A stretch of DNA of 64,000 nucleotides from Alphaproteobacteria bacterium (GCA_018823835.1 JAHJHT010000002.1:248001-312000); one strand, 5' to 3'. Positions 17,913-27,442 are shown, numbered from the stretch's first letter. A program made the numbers and translations. Notes: generated by a model from the sequence alone, not told the origin.

Positions 17913-19172
17913 TTGAGCCTCGAACTGACCCCGCAGGAGCGGACGATGGCAACGGGCGAGATGGGCGCCGGCACCGCCATGGCGATGCGCATCGTCGCAG
18001 AAAGCGCGCGCCTGCTCGGCGCCCCGCGCCTCATCCCTGTCGCCTCGGCACACATAGATGGCGCGCTCTATCACGGCGATTCCGGCACGATCTTCGCCGA
18101 AAGGCTGGTCGAGGGCGGCGCCAGCGTCGCCGTGCGTTCAACGCTCAATGTCGGCGCGCTCGATCTGATGGGCTGCTCGCGCGTCCGGCTGGCTGAGCCC
18201 GCCCGCGGCATGGCGCGTCGGATGATGGAGGCTTACCGAAAGCTCGGCTGCGAGCAGAGCTGGACCTGCGCGCCCTACCAGGCCGGGCACCGGCCGGCAC
18301 TCGGCAGCGACGTTGCCTGGGGCGAATCCAATGCCGTCGTCTTCTGCAACTCCGTGCTCGGAGCGCGCACAAACCGCTACGGTGATTTCCTGGACATTGC
18401 CTGCGCGATCGCCGGGCGAGCGCCCGATTACGGGCTGCACCGGCCGGAAAACCGCCGAGCCAGCGTCATCTTCGACGTCTCGGCGCTGAAGCCAGTCTTC
18501 CTTTCCTCCGAAATTGCCTGGCCCGTGCTTGGCAGCCTTTATGGGCGCCTGGTCGGCTCGGATATCGGCGTCGTCACGGGAGTCCCCGCTTCACCGGGCG
18601 AGGACGCTCTCAAGGCCTTCGGGGCGGCTGCCGCGTCGTCGGGAGCGGTCGGGCTCTTCCACATCGCCGGAGTCACGCCGGAAGCTCCCGACGCCGAGAC
18701 GGCGCTTGGCTGCAACGAACCGGCATCTGTCATCCGTGTCACCCGTCAAATGGCAGCCGATGCGCAGATGCGCCTTTCGACCGCCGGACCGGGCGAGAAG
18801 ATCGACGCAGTGGCCATCGGCAGCCCGCACCTTTCGCTCGCCGAATTCGACGCGCTGGAGAAGCTGGTGGCCGGCCGGCGCCTGCGCGTGCCTATCCATG
18901 CCTGTACCGGCCGTCACGTGCTGGCGGAACTCGACAAGCACGGTCGCAGACAGGCGCTGGAAGCACTGGGCGTCGTGGTGGTCGCCGATACATGCGTTGT
19001 CGTCACGCCGATCCTGCCCGAACTCCGGGAGGGCGTACTGATGACCAATTCGGGGAAATTCGCTCATTATGCGCCCGGCAATACCGGCTACTCGGTTCTC
19101 TATGCCTCGCTTGCGGACTGCGTCGAAAGCGCAGTTGCCGGACGACCCATGCTAAAGGAGCTGCAGTCGTGA
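17913..19172 (+). CDS. Aconitase X catalytic (large) subunit, putative cis-3-hydroxy-L-proline dehydratase
   Basis: 419 residues of the AcnX catalytic family (DUF521). Visible family features are the N-terminal SAHIDGALYHGD, the SWTCAPYQAG block and the C-terminal DTCVVVTPILPE plus MTNSGKFAHYAPG block. Studied bacterial AcnX proteins dehydrate cis-3-hydroxy-L-proline using an iron-sulfur cluster; several Cys here are candidates. A GTG-started small subunit overlaps the stop, so the enzyme is of the two-subunit type. The substrate is inferred from family only: no proline racemase or reductase gene is next to it. Confidence 0.85.
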   Translation: MSLELTPQERTMATGEMGAGTAMAMRIVAESARLLGAPRLIPVASAHIDGALYHGDSGTIFAERLVEGGASVAVRSTLNVGALDLMGCSRVRLAEPARGMARRMMEAYRKLGCEQSWTCAPYQAGHRPALGSDVAWGESNAVVFCNSVLGARTNRYGDFLDIACAIAGRAPDYGLHRPENRRASVIFDVSALKPVFLSSEIAWPVLGSLYGRLVGSDIGVVTGVPASPGEDALKAFGAAAASSGAVGLFHIAGVTPEAPDAETALGCNEPASVIRVTRQMAADAQMRLSTAGPGEKIDAVAIGSPHLSLAEFDALEKLVAGRRLRVPIHACTGRHVLAELDKHGRRQALEALGVVVVADTCVVVTPILPELREGVLMTNSGKFAHYAPGNTGYSVLYASLADCVESAVAGRPMLKELQS

Positions 19173-19585
19173 GCGTGGCTGGGGGAGAAATCCTGGTGCC
19201 CGGAACGGCCGGTTCTGGCCCCGCCCTCGTGCTCACCGCGCCGATCAGCTTCTGGGGCGGCGTCGACCCGGCATCGGGGCGCATCATCGATGTTCGTCAC
19301 CCTCAGCATGGTGCTGCCATCGCCGGCACGGTGCTCTTCCTGCCCGGCACGATCGGTTCGTCGTCGGCTTCCGCGGTACTGCTCGAACTGGTTCACAACG
19401 GCCATGCGCCGGCGGCCCTCGTGCTGCACGAGCCGGACGCGATCTTGCTGCTCGGCCTTATCGTCGCACGAGAGATGGGCTGGTCTACGCCCGTTGCCCT
19501 GAGGCTCGACCGGGTGGGCTTTGCGGCCTTCGACGGCCGACGGGTCGCCGTCGACAGCAACGGCGCCGTCGGCTTCGACGGTTAG
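19169..19585 (+). CDS. Aconitase X swivel-domain (small) subunit
   Basis: 138 residues from a GTG at 19169 that overlaps the large-subunit stop by four bases (GTGA), with AAGGAG about 12 bases upstream. It matches the AcnX swivel domain: WGGVDPASGRIIDVRHPQHG and the LPGTIGSSSASAVLLEL block are characteristic, the Ser run contributing to the active site. It works only with the large subunit. The stop overlaps the convergent dehydrogenase gene by four bases. Confidence 0.87.
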   Translation: MSVAGGEILVPGTAGSGPALVLTAPISFWGGVDPASGRIIDVRHPQHGAAIAGTVLFLPGTIGSSSASAVLLELVHNGHAPAALVLHEPDAILLLGLIVAREMGWSTPVALRLDRVGFAAFDGRRVAVDSNGAVGFDG

Positions 19586-20583
19586 GCTTTCAGCGGCAAT
19601 ACCCTGTCGGGCGGCCTGTGGCCGTCTACATGGGCGCGGATATTGATGATCACCTTCTCGCCCATATCGATTCGGCCCTCGATGGTGGCCGAGCCCATAT
19701 GCGGCAGGATGACCACCTTACCCTGCTTGGCGAGCTTGACCAGCTTGGGGTTGACCGCCGGCTCGTGCTCGAAGACGTCGAGCCCGGCGCCCGCCAGCTT
19801 GCCTTCCTGCAGCATGCCGATCAGCGCATCCTCGTCGATGAGATCGCCGCGCGCCGTGTTGACCAGGTAGGCCGACGGCTGCATCAGCGCTAGGCGGCGG
19901 GCCGACAGGAGATGGAACGTCGCCGGCGTCGAGGGGCAGTTGACAGAGATGATGTCCATGCGGGCAAGCATCTGATCGAGGCTCTCCCAGTAGGTCGCCT
20001 CCAGTGCATCCTCGACGGCAGGCAGAACCCTGTGACGGTTGTGGTAGTGGATGGACAGGCCAAAGGCCTTCGCCCGACGCGCCACCGCCGTGCCGATGCG
20101 GCCCATGCCGACAATGCCGAGCCGCTTGCCCCAGATCCGCCGGCCGAGCATCCAGGTCGGCGACCAGCCCGTCCATTTGCCCGAGCCGTCGAGGACGTTG
20201 GCGCCCTCGGTGAGCCGGCGTGGCACCGTCAGGATCAGCGCCATCGTCATGTCGGCGGTGTCCTCGGTCAGGACGTTCGGCGTATTGGTCACCGAAATCC
20301 CGCGGCGGGCGGCAGCCGCGACGTCGATCCGGTCGACGCCGTTTCCGAAATTGGCGATCAGCTTGAGATTGTCGCCGGCCTGCGCGATCAGCGCTTCGTC
20401 GATGCGGTCGGTGATGGTGGGAACGAGGACATCCGCCTCCTTCATCGCCGCCACCAGCTCGGGCTGGCTCATCGGCCGGTCGTCGACGTTCAGCCGCGCA
20501 TCGAAAAGCTCGCGCATGCGCGTTTCCACGGGGTCCGGCAGCTTGCGCGTGATGACGACCAGGGGCTTCTTTTTGCCGGCCAT
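19582..20583 (-). CDS. D-2-hydroxyacid dehydrogenase, probable glyoxylate/hydroxypyruvate reductase
   Basis: 333 residues with GAGGAA upstream of the ATG. The NAD(P)-binding motif is GIVGMGRIGTAVARRAKAFG. The catalytic Arg is in NTARGDLIDEDAL, Glu in DVFEHEP and His in ILPHMGSA. Family members reduce glyoxylate and hydroxypyruvate; this fits with a malate synthase elsewhere in the window but they are not linked. Segment NRHRVLPAVE replaces the usual NADP-selecting Arg region, so cofactor choice is uncertain. It is convergent with the AcnX genes. Confidence 0.9.
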   Translation of the reverse strand: MAGKKKPLVVITRKLPDPVETRMRELFDARLNVDDRPMSQPELVAAMKEADVLVPTITDRIDEALIAQAGDNLKLIANFGNGVDRIDVAAAARRGISVTNTPNVLTEDTADMTMALILTVPRRLTEGANVLDGSGKWTGWSPTWMLGRRIWGKRLGIVGMGRIGTAVARRAKAFGLSIHYHNRHRVLPAVEDALEATYWESLDQMLARMDIISVNCPSTPATFHLLSARRLALMQPSAYLVNTARGDLIDEDALIGMLQEGKLAGAGLDVFEHEPAVNPKLVKLAKQGKVVILPHMGSATIEGRIDMGEKVIINIRAHVDGHRPPDRVLPLKA

Positions 20584-20750
20584 AGTTTCCTCGAACCCGG
20601 GTCTGTTTCAGACCTCTTTAACCAAGACAGGCGACACTGGACCGGCCCGGCATGGCTGACTGTGTAACAAGCAGATTCGCCGATGACAAAGAAAAAGGCG
20701 CGCCCGATTCAGCTTGAGTGCGGGCGCTGTTTTCGATCAGAGGAACCAAA

Positions 20751-21314
20751 TTGTCCAGTTTTCAGTCCCTTCACCTGACGATAAGCGCCACCCTGGTCGG
20801 CCTGGGACTCCTGTCGGCCGCCATACCGTCCAGCGAGGCCCTGGCAGCAGCGGGCACGCAGGACATCTCACGCGGGCCGAGCGGCTTGCCGCTGCCGCGC
20901 TTCGTCAGCCTGAAATCCGGCCGCGTCAATGCGCGCATCGGCCCCGGCGTCAACTACCCGGTCGAATGGCTGTACCTGAAGCCAGGCCTGCCGATGGAGA
21001 TCATCCAGGAGTATGACAACTGGCGGCGCGTGCGCGACGCCGACGGCGCTGAAGGCTGGGTCAACCAGTCGCTGCTGTCCGGCCGGCGCACCGCGATCAC
21101 CGCGCCATGGCAGAAGGGCAAGGACGCGCGCATCAACCTGCTTGCCGACCCCGATCCTTCCTCGGCGACGCGAGCGATGATCGAGCCCGGCGTGATCGGC
21201 ACGATTCGCGCCTGTAACGGTGACTGGTGCGAAATGACCTTCGACGGGCACACCGGCTGGATCAGCCAATCTCTGGTCTGGGGCGCCTACCCGGGCGAGC
21301 AGGTCAAGGACTGA
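20751..21314 (+). CDS. Exported bacterial-SH3-domain protein
   Basis: 187 residues starting at a TTG at 20751, chosen because AGAGGA lies six bases upstream; a GTG at 20718 in the same frame has no such site. A signal peptide ends near SEALAAAG. Two SH3-like repeats follow (about residues 45-105 and 120-180), with NARIGPGVNYPVEW, VRDADGAEGWVNQSLL, NGDWCEMTFDGHTGWIS. Such proteins sit in the periplasm and are thought to bind peptidoglycan; function is unknown. Convergent with irr. Confidence 0.85.
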   Translation: MSSFQSLHLTISATLVGLGLLSAAIPSSEALAAAGTQDISRGPSGLPLPRFVSLKSGRVNARIGPGVNYPVEWLYLKPGLPMEIIQEYDNWRRVRDADGAEGWVNQSLLSGRRTAITAPWQKGKDARINLLADPDPSSATRAMIEPGVIGTIRACNGDWCEMTFDGHTGWISQSLVWGAYPGEQVKD

Positions 21315-21419
21315 GGACGCAGCGCCAGTGCCAAACTGACCGATTAGTCGGTCGTCCACATTATCTGAGTGGGATGGAGCATTCGGCAGGCGTGACGCTC
21401 TGCCGCAACCTGCGTTCGC

Positions 21420-21854
21420 CTATTTCGAGCGCTTCGGGCGCAGGCGCACCACGATGTCGACATTGGCGATTTCCATGCCTTCGGGCGGTTCGGGCAGGTT
21501 GACGATCTCGACCGGGCCGGCAGCGATGTCGAAAATCCGGTTCTCGCCCTCGATGAAGAAATGGTGGTGATCCGACGTGTTGGTGTCGAAATAGGTCTTC
21601 GACCCTTCGACCGCCAGAATGCGTAGCAGGCCAGCCTCGGTGAACTGGTGCAGGGCGTTGTAAACGGTCGCCAGCGAAACCGGCACGCCGGCTGCCAGAG
21701 CCTCCTCGTGCAGCTCCTCGGCCGACAGGTGACGGTCGCCCTTGGCAAACAGCAGATTGCCGAGCGCTACCCGCTGACGCGTAGGACGCAGTCCCGCGTC
21801 CCGCACCCGCTTGTCCACCGCTACCGTATCGTTCCGGACCTTGGAGTCCATCAA
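21420..21854 (-). CDS. irr: Iron response regulator Irr (Fur family)
   Basis: 144 residues. A winged-helix DNA-binding domain covers about 20-90 (RPTRQRVALGNLLF and SLATVYNALHQF). The dimer domain has SDHHHFFIE, the His-rich motif of Irr where haem or metal binds. Rhizobial Irr represses haem synthesis and alters iron uptake under low iron, and it is degraded or inactivated when haem is available. It is divergent from fabA with 225 bases between; I could not find a clear Irr box there. Confidence 0.92.
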   Translation of the reverse strand: MMDSKVRNDTVAVDKRVRDAGLRPTRQRVALGNLLFAKGDRHLSAEELHEEALAAGVPVSLATVYNALHQFTEAGLLRILAVEGSKTYFDTNTSDHHHFFIEGENRIFDIAAGPVEIVNLPEPPEGMEIANVDIVVRLRPKRSK

Positions 21855-22079
21855 ACCTCTTCGCCGGGCTCCACAACATACCGCGGACAGAGATGCCCGC
21901 GCCTCAATGAACCCGCTTGTCTTTCAATATATTCGCTCGCGCCTATGCGATCAATAGCACGCATTGACCCTAACGGTCGGGCACGATAATCGCTGACTGT
22001 GCTTTCCGCCTGCAAGCGGATTGTGGTAGCTACGAAACAACAAGGGCGCCCAGACCGCCCGCCAACGGGGAAACGATTG

Positions 22080-22598
22080 ATGGCGGCTTCGAAGTCCAGC
22101 TACGATTACGAAGAATTGCTGGCTTGTGCGAGAGGGGAATTGTTCGGTCCGGACAACGCACAATTGCCCTACCCTCCAATGCTGATGTTCAACCGCATCA
22201 CCGAAGTGCACGAGGACGGCGGCGAATTCGGCAGGGGCTATATCCGCGCCGAACTCGATATCCACCCCGATCTCTGGTTCTTCCCCTGCCACTTCATCAA
22301 GGATCCGGTCATGCCCGGCTGCCTCGGGCTCGACGCCATGTGGCAGCTCAGCGGCTTCTTCCTGTGCTGGCTCGGCGAGCCCGGAAAGGGGCGTGCGCTG
22401 TCGACCGGCGAGGTCAAGTTCACCGGCATGGTGACACCGCAAACCAAGAAGGTGGAGTACGGCGTCGATTTCAAGCGTGTCGTGCGCGGTCGCCTGGTGC
22501 TCGGCATCGGCGACGGGTGGCTAAAGGCAGATGGCGAGACCATATACCGCGCAACCGACCTCAGGGTCGGTCTGTTCAAACAAGCAGCTTCGGCCTGA
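22080..22598 (+). CDS. fabA: 3-hydroxydecanoyl-ACP dehydratase/isomerase FabA
   Basis: 172 residues from the ATG at 22080 (GGGGAAA just upstream). It performs dehydration and trans-2/cis-3 isomerisation at C10, the branch point to unsaturated fatty acids. The catalytic His is in [19 protein letters not shown], with the partner Asp in LGLDAMWQL. Length is that of FabA, not FabZ. It heads a fabA-fabB-fabI operon. Confidence 0.97.
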   Translation: MAASKSSYDYEELLACARGELFGPDNAQLPYPPMLMFNRITEVHEDGGEFGRGYIRAELDIHPDLWFFPCHFIKDPVMPGCLGLDAMWQLSGFFLCWLGEPGKGRALSTGEVKFTGMVTPQTKKVEYGVDFKRVVRGRLVLGIGDGWLKADGETIYRATDLRVGLFKQAASA

Positions 22599-22628
22599 CG
22601 GCCAACGCTCGACCGCAAGGAGTTTCAG

Positions 22629-23849
22629 ATGAGACGGGTCGTCGTCACTGGCCTCGGAATCGTGTCGTCCATCGGCGACAACGCAGCAGAGGTCGAGGCA
22701 TCGCTGCGCGATGCGAAATCAGGCATCACCTTCTCGGAATCATTCGCCGAGCACGGCTTCCGTTGCCATGTCTGGGGCGAGCCCAAGCTTGACCCTGCCC
22801 CGCTGATCGACAGGCGTGCACTGCGTTTCCTGTCCAAGGGTGGCCAGTGGAACCATGTGGCGATGGATCAGGCGATTGCCGACGCCGGCCTTGAGGAAGG
22901 CGACATCACCAGCGAGCGTACCGGCATCGTCATGGGCTCGGGCGGCCCCTCCACCACGGTCATCATGGAAGCCGCCGACATTACGCGAAAGAACGGCAGT
23001 CCTAAGCGCATCGGGCCTTTCGCCGTTCCGAAAGGCATGTCCTCCACAGCATCTGCGACGCTCGCCACCTGGTTCAAAATCCACGGCGTCAACTACACCA
23101 TCTCGTCGGCATGCTCGACCTCCGCGCATTGCATCGGCAATGGCTACGAACTGATCCAGTGGGGCAAGCAGGACATGATCTTTGCCGGCGGCCACGAGGA
23201 TCTGCACTGGTCGATGTCGAACCTGTTCGACGCGATGGGGGCGATGTCGTCCGACTTCAACGACCGCCCCTCAGTCGCTTCGCGCGCCTATGACGTCGAC
23301 CGCGACGGCTTCGTGATCGCCGGCGGCGCAGGCGTCCTCGTGCTCGAGGAACTCGAACATGCCAAGGCGCGCGGCGCCAAGATCTACGCGGAAGTCGTTG
23401 GCTACGGCGCCACGTCCGACGGCTACGACATGGTCGCACCGTCCGGCGAAGGCGCGGTGCGCTGCATGCGCCAGGCGATGGCCACGGTCTCCGGTCCCAT
23501 CGACTACATCAACACGCACGGCACCTCCACGCCGGTCGGCGATTCCAGGGAGATGGGCGCCATCCGGGAAGTTTTCGGCGAGACGATGCCGCACATCAGT
23601 TCGACGAAGTCGCTGTCCGGCCATTCGCTCGGCGCGGCAGGCGTACAGGAATCAATCTATTCCATCCTGATGATGCAGGGCGGCTTCATCGGCGAGAGCG
23701 CCCATATCGAGACGCTGGACCCGGAATTCGAAGGCATGCCGATCGTGCGCAAGCGCATCGACAACGCCAAGATCGACACGGTCCTGTCCAACTCCTTCGG
23801 CTTCGGCGGCACCAACGCAACGCTGGTGTTCCAGCGCTACTCCGCATAG
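22629..23849 (+). CDS. fabB: 3-ketoacyl-ACP synthase I FabB
   Basis: 406 residues. The Cys-His-His triad is visible: [23 protein letters not shown] and [11 protein letters not shown], followed by the [15 protein letters not shown] glycine-rich end. It elongates the unsaturated acyl-ACP made by FabA. AAGGAG lies upstream of the ATG, 30 bases after the fabA stop. fabI starts ten bases after its own stop. Confidence 0.97.
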   Translation: MRRVVVTGLGIVSSIGDNAAEVEASLRDAKSGITFSESFAEHGFRCHVWGEPKLDPAPLIDRRALRFLSKGGQWNHVAMDQAIADAGLEEGDITSERTGIVMGSGGPSTTVIMEAADITRKNGSPKRIGPFAVPKGMSSTASATLATWFKIHGVNYTISSACSTSAHCIGNGYELIQWGKQDMIFAGGHEDLHWSMSNLFDAMGAMSSDFNDRPSVASRAYDVDRDGFVIAGGAGVLVLEELEHAKARGAKIYAEVVGYGATSDGYDMVAPSGEGAVRCMRQAMATVSGPIDYINTHGTSTPVGDSREMGAIREVFGETMPHISSTKSLSGHSLGAAGVQESIYSILMMQGGFIGESAHIETLDPEFEGMPIVRKRIDNAKIDTVLSNSFGFGGTNATLVFQRYSA

Positions 23850-23858
23850 GAAATCGGC

Positions 23859-24671
23859 ATGGGCCATTTGATGCACGGCAAGCGCGGCCTCGTCATGGGC
23901 GTCGCCAACGACCATTCCATCGCCTGGGGCATCGCGCGGCAACTTGCCGAACAGGGCGCGACTATGGCCTTCACCTACCAGGGTGAGGCCTTTGGCCGGC
24001 GCGTAAAGCCGCTTGCCGAGCAGGTCGGCGCCGAACTGGTCCTGCCCTGCGATGTCGAGGACAGCGCTTCCCTGGAGTCGGTATTCACCCGACTGGGCGA
24101 GGAATGGGGCAGTCTCGATTTCATCGTCCACGCCATCGGCTTTTCGGACAAGAACGAGTTGAAGGGTCTTTACGCCGATACCAGCCGTGAGAACTTCATC
24201 CGGACCATGGTGATCTCGTGCTTCTCGTTCACCGAGTGCGCGAGACATGCCGCCGCGCTCATGGACAGCGGTGGTTCGATGATCACGTTGACCTATGCCG
24301 GCTCGACCCGCATCATGCCAAATTACAACGTGATGGGGGTTGCCAAGGCCGGACTTGAGGCCAGCGTGCGCTACCTTGCCAATGATTTCGGCCCGCGCAA
24401 CATTCGCGTAAACGCCCTGTCGGCCGGACCGGTGCGGACGCTGGCCGGCGCGGGCATTTCGGATTCGCGCCAGATGCTGTCCTACCAGCAGCGCAATTCG
24501 CCATTGAGGCGAACCGTGACCATCGACGAGATCGGCCGGTCCGCGCTCTACCTTGTCTCCGACCTGTCGGCCGGCGTGACAGGTGAAATCCACCATGTCG
24601 ATTCCGGATACCACATCGTTTCGATGCCGGTGCTTGAAGAACTCAGGCGCACGCAGGATCCGCAGGAATAG
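23859..24671 (+). CDS. fabI: Enoyl-ACP reductase FabI
   Basis: 270 residues, SDR fold. The N-terminal GKRGLVMGVANDHSIAWGIA is the FabI cofactor motif. The active site is Tyr-x6-Lys (NYNVMGVAK). It reduces the enoyl-ACP product in the last step of each elongation cycle with NADH or NADPH. It closes the fabABI operon. Rhizobia often carry more than one fabI copy, so this may not be the only one. Confidence 0.96.
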   Translation: MGHLMHGKRGLVMGVANDHSIAWGIARQLAEQGATMAFTYQGEAFGRRVKPLAEQVGAELVLPCDVEDSASLESVFTRLGEEWGSLDFIVHAIGFSDKNELKGLYADTSRENFIRTMVISCFSFTECARHAAALMDSGGSMITLTYAGSTRIMPNYNVMGVAKAGLEASVRYLANDFGPRNIRVNALSAGPVRTLAGAGISDSRQMLSYQQRNSPLRRTVTIDEIGRSALYLVSDLSAGVTGEIHHVDSGYHIVSMPVLEELRRTQDPQE

Positions 24672-24781
24672 ATTCGGCGTTGCTTGCCGGCATCTCAGGC
24701 GGATAAAATTGAAATATTCGCTGGAAACCCATTTTAAGGACCTTTGAGATAAGAATCCCTGCGAACCGGGGAAATCTTCTC

Positions 24782-26332
24782 ATGCCCGCTGTAAGCAACC
24801 CGAGCAGAACCCCGGTATTCCGGGCCATCACGATTGCCAGTTCCGGCCTCGGAAGCTTCATGCTGGGAATCTGGGGGCTGCGCTTCGGGTTCGGCGACGG
24901 GGTGGCCGGCATGCCGGCCGAGGTGATCGGCGCGATCATTGCCTCGCTCTGTGCGCTTGCAGCCGCCGGAGCCGCCATGTCCTTCTTCGCCGGCATCGAT
25001 GAATCCGCAACCTACGTCTACAACGAGACGCACTTCGACAAGCTGACGGGCCTGCTGACGCGGCCCGCAATGATCGCGCGCATCGGGCGGGCGGCGCAGG
25101 AAACGCTCAAGACGGGTGACCCGGTCTTCCTGATCGACGTCGACATCGACCGTTTCAAGCAGATCAACGATTCCATCGGCTACACCAAGGGCGACGAGCT
25201 TATCCGGGCCTTCACAAAGCGGCTGAAGGCCGCATTGCCGCCCGACGCTTCGGTCGGCCGCATCGGGGCTGGCGAATTCGCGGTCCTCTATCCCGATTCC
25301 AGCTTCACAATCTCCATGGAAGCGATTGCCGAGCAATTGATCAATGAACTGATGGAGCCATACGACCTCCTGGCGCACCAGCAGTCCGTCAACGTGTCGA
25401 TCGGCATCGTCGCGATGCCTAAGGACGGCGTCGACCCTGTGCTGGTGCTGAGGCGCTCCAACCTTGCACTGCAGAACGCGCGGGCGAGCGGCATCGGGAA
25501 CTGGTCCGTCTTCCACCCCGATATCGGCCGTGTCGCCGACTATCGCCAGTGGATCGAATCCGAATTGCGTGTCGCCTTCGACCGTGGCGACTTCGATCTG
25601 CACTATCAGCCGCAGACCGACCTCTTGAAAGGCGAGGTCGTGGGTTACGAGGCACTGATCCGGTGGAAGCATCCGGACCGCGGCATGATCCCTCCGGTCG
25701 AATTCATCCCGATCGCGGAAGAAACCGGCATGATCGGGCCGATCGGCGAATGGGTGCTGCGCAAGGCCTGCAAGGACGCCGCATTCCTGCCCGAGAACTG
25801 CTTCGTCGCGGTCAACATCTCGCCGGTCCAGTTCATGACACGGGACTTCGTCGGTCTCGTCGGTGAAGTCGTCCGCACGACCGGCATCAAGCCGCAGCGG
25901 CTGGAACTCGAAGTCACCGAGACGGCGATGATGCAGGACAAGGACCGCGCTGCCGCTATACTGAAGCAATTGACTGAGATGGGCATCTCAATTGCCGTCG
26001 ACGATTTCGGCACCGGCTATTCCAACCTCAGCTATCTCATCGACTTCTCGTTCAACAAGCTGAAGATCGACCGCTCTTTCATCAACCGCATCGACGAGGA
26101 CGCCAATTCCGGGGCAGTCGTCTCGACGATCGTCGGCCTGTCGCGCGCACTCGGCGTCCATGCCATCGCCGAAGGCGTCGAGACGGAGAAGCAGGCCCGC
26201 CTGCTGCAGGCAGCGGGTTGCGAGGTCATGCAGGGCTATCTCTACGGGCGGCCGGCGCCGCTCAAGGTCGAGAATGGCCAGGTTGTCGCCGTCCACGGCG
26301 CCGAACGCGATCATTCGAACGCCATGAACTGA
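24782..26332 (+). CDS. Membrane GGDEF-EAL protein, probable c-di-GMP phosphodiesterase with inactive GGDEF
   Basis: 516 residues. Two hydrophobic segments (about 16-38 and 46-70) anchor it. The GGDEF domain (about 85-245) reads GAGEF at 162-166, losing the second Gly and the Asp, so cyclase activity is unlikely; GTP binding might still regulate it. The EAL domain (about 258-500) keeps YEALIRW, VNISPVQF, LELEVTETAMM, VDDFGTGYSNLSYL, KIDRSFI and AEGVET, so c-di-GMP hydrolysis is likely. No sensory domain is visible. The nearby Tad pilus genes are 16 kb away. Confidence 0.9.
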   Translation: MPAVSNPSRTPVFRAITIASSGLGSFMLGIWGLRFGFGDGVAGMPAEVIGAIIASLCALAAAGAAMSFFAGIDESATYVYNETHFDKLTGLLTRPAMIARIGRAAQETLKTGDPVFLIDVDIDRFKQINDSIGYTKGDELIRAFTKRLKAALPPDASVGRIGAGEFAVLYPDSSFTISMEAIAEQLINELMEPYDLLAHQQSVNVSIGIVAMPKDGVDPVLVLRRSNLALQNARASGIGNWSVFHPDIGRVADYRQWIESELRVAFDRGDFDLHYQPQTDLLKGEVVGYEALIRWKHPDRGMIPPVEFIPIAEETGMIGPIGEWVLRKACKDAAFLPENCFVAVNISPVQFMTRDFVGLVGEVVRTTGIKPQRLELEVTETAMMQDKDRAAAILKQLTEMGISIAVDDFGTGYSNLSYLIDFSFNKLKIDRSFINRIDEDANSGAVVSTIVGLSRALGVHAIAEGVETEKQARLLQAAGCEVMQGYLYGRPAPLKVENGQVVAVHGAERDHSNAMN

Positions 26333-26345
26333 ATACCCGCACCGC

Positions 26346-27362
26346 TCAGCGCTGCGCCAGGACGATCCGGAATGCACCGTCGCGGCCGATCTCCTCGACA
26401 CGCGAGAAACGCGCCTTGAGTGTCTGTTCGTAGGGCAGGCCGCGGTTCTGCACCATAAACAGGCGACCACCGGGCTTCAGGGCCGCCGACGCCGTCCCGA
26501 TCATGGACTGACCGATGCCCGGCTCCGCCGCACGGCCCTGGTGGAAGGGCGGGTTCATGACGATGAGGTCGTATTTCCTCTCCACCTTCTCGCCGACCAG
26601 ATCGTGCCAGAAGAATTCCGTCGGCGGCACGTCGGCGATCGACGCAAGATTGGTCCTTGCTGCCTCAAGCGAGTCGAAATCGGCCTCGTAGAGGTCGATC
26701 GACTTCAGCCCCGCCGTGCGGTCTGCCAGCGCCACCGACAGGAAGCCCCAGCCGGCGCCGAAATCGGCCGCCGCACCCTTCGCTGCATCTGGCAGATGCT
26801 CGGAGAGCAGACGCGAGCCAGCATCGATCCGGTCATGCGAGAACATTCCGGGCGCTGCCACGAAGCGGCCTTCCGCAAGGCCTTGCTGCGGCTCCAGCGC
26901 GGCAACTACCGTGGCAGCGTCGGAGGGACGGGCGAACCACATGGCCGCACCATGATATTTCGGCAGGTAGCCCTCGAGTGCGACCAGCTTCTCCAACCGC
27001 TTGCGCAGGCTGGCTATCCCTGTATCGCTGCTTCCGGCAACCATGATCGTGCCGCCAGGCACGACGCGCTCGATCGCCGCAGCGATGCGCGCTTCATTCT
27101 GGCCCCGATGGCGCCCCGCAAGCACAAGCGCCCCGTCGAAGGGGCCGCCGTCCGGCCGCGGCGCGACCTTCTGTCCGGCAGCTTTCAGCGCATTGAAATA
27201 GGGGCGGAAGCCCTGCACGAGAGACATTTCCGCAGCAAACTCCACCGGGGGGCGAAAGCCCGGCTCCGCGCCATGATAGAGGATGTGTCGACCCTCGCTG
27301 GGACAGGCGATGTCGCCGGTCTCGAAAGGGTGAAACAGCGTTCTCTGGGCGTCACGGTTCAT
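26346..27362 (-). CDS. rsmC: 16S rRNA (guanine-N2) methyltransferase, RsmC-like
   Basis: 338 residues in two tandem methyltransferase-like halves, as in RsmC: the N-terminal half lacks the SAM motif, and the C-terminal half has ADFGAGWGFLSVALA and the catalytic MNPPFHQGRA. RsmC methylates G1207 of 16S rRNA. It lies 80 bases downstream of pnp, separated by a strong hairpin, and converges on the EAL gene with only 13 bases between stops. RsmC versus RlmG is not certain from sequence. Confidence 0.88.
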   Translation of the reverse strand: MNRDAQRTLFHPFETGDIACPSEGRHILYHGAEPGFRPPVEFAAEMSLVQGFRPYFNALKAAGQKVAPRPDGGPFDGALVLAGRHRGQNEARIAAAIERVVPGGTIMVAGSSDTGIASLRKRLEKLVALEGYLPKYHGAAMWFARPSDAATVVAALEPQQGLAEGRFVAAPGMFSHDRIDAGSRLLSEHLPDAAKGAAADFGAGWGFLSVALADRTAGLKSIDLYEADFDSLEAARTNLASIADVPPTEFFWHDLVGEKVERKYDLIVMNPPFHQGRAAEPGIGQSMIGTASAALKPGGRLFMVQNRGLPYEQTLKARFSRVEEIGRDGAFRIVLAQR

Positions 27363-27380
27363 CGTCGGCTCACATAATGC

Positions 27381-27414
27381 AAGACGGGCGCGACCATATG
27401 GCCGCGCCCGTCTT
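27381..27414 (-). terminator. Strong hairpin between pnp and rsmC
   Basis: Perfect 12-bp stem (27381-27392 and 27403-27414) around a ten-base loop containing the palindrome CCATATGG. No T tract follows on either strand. It lies 29 bases after the pnp stop, so it may stabilise the pnp mRNA 3' end or work as a Rho-assisted or attenuating hairpin instead of a classic terminator. Confidence 0.55.
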
Positions 27415-27442
27415 CAACTCGTTTCGATCGTCGCAAGCAGGC

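Noticed and set aside
21855-22079. Irr/iron control element between irr and fabA
   Set aside because: No TTTAGAA-N-TTCTAAA-like palindrome was found in this interval.
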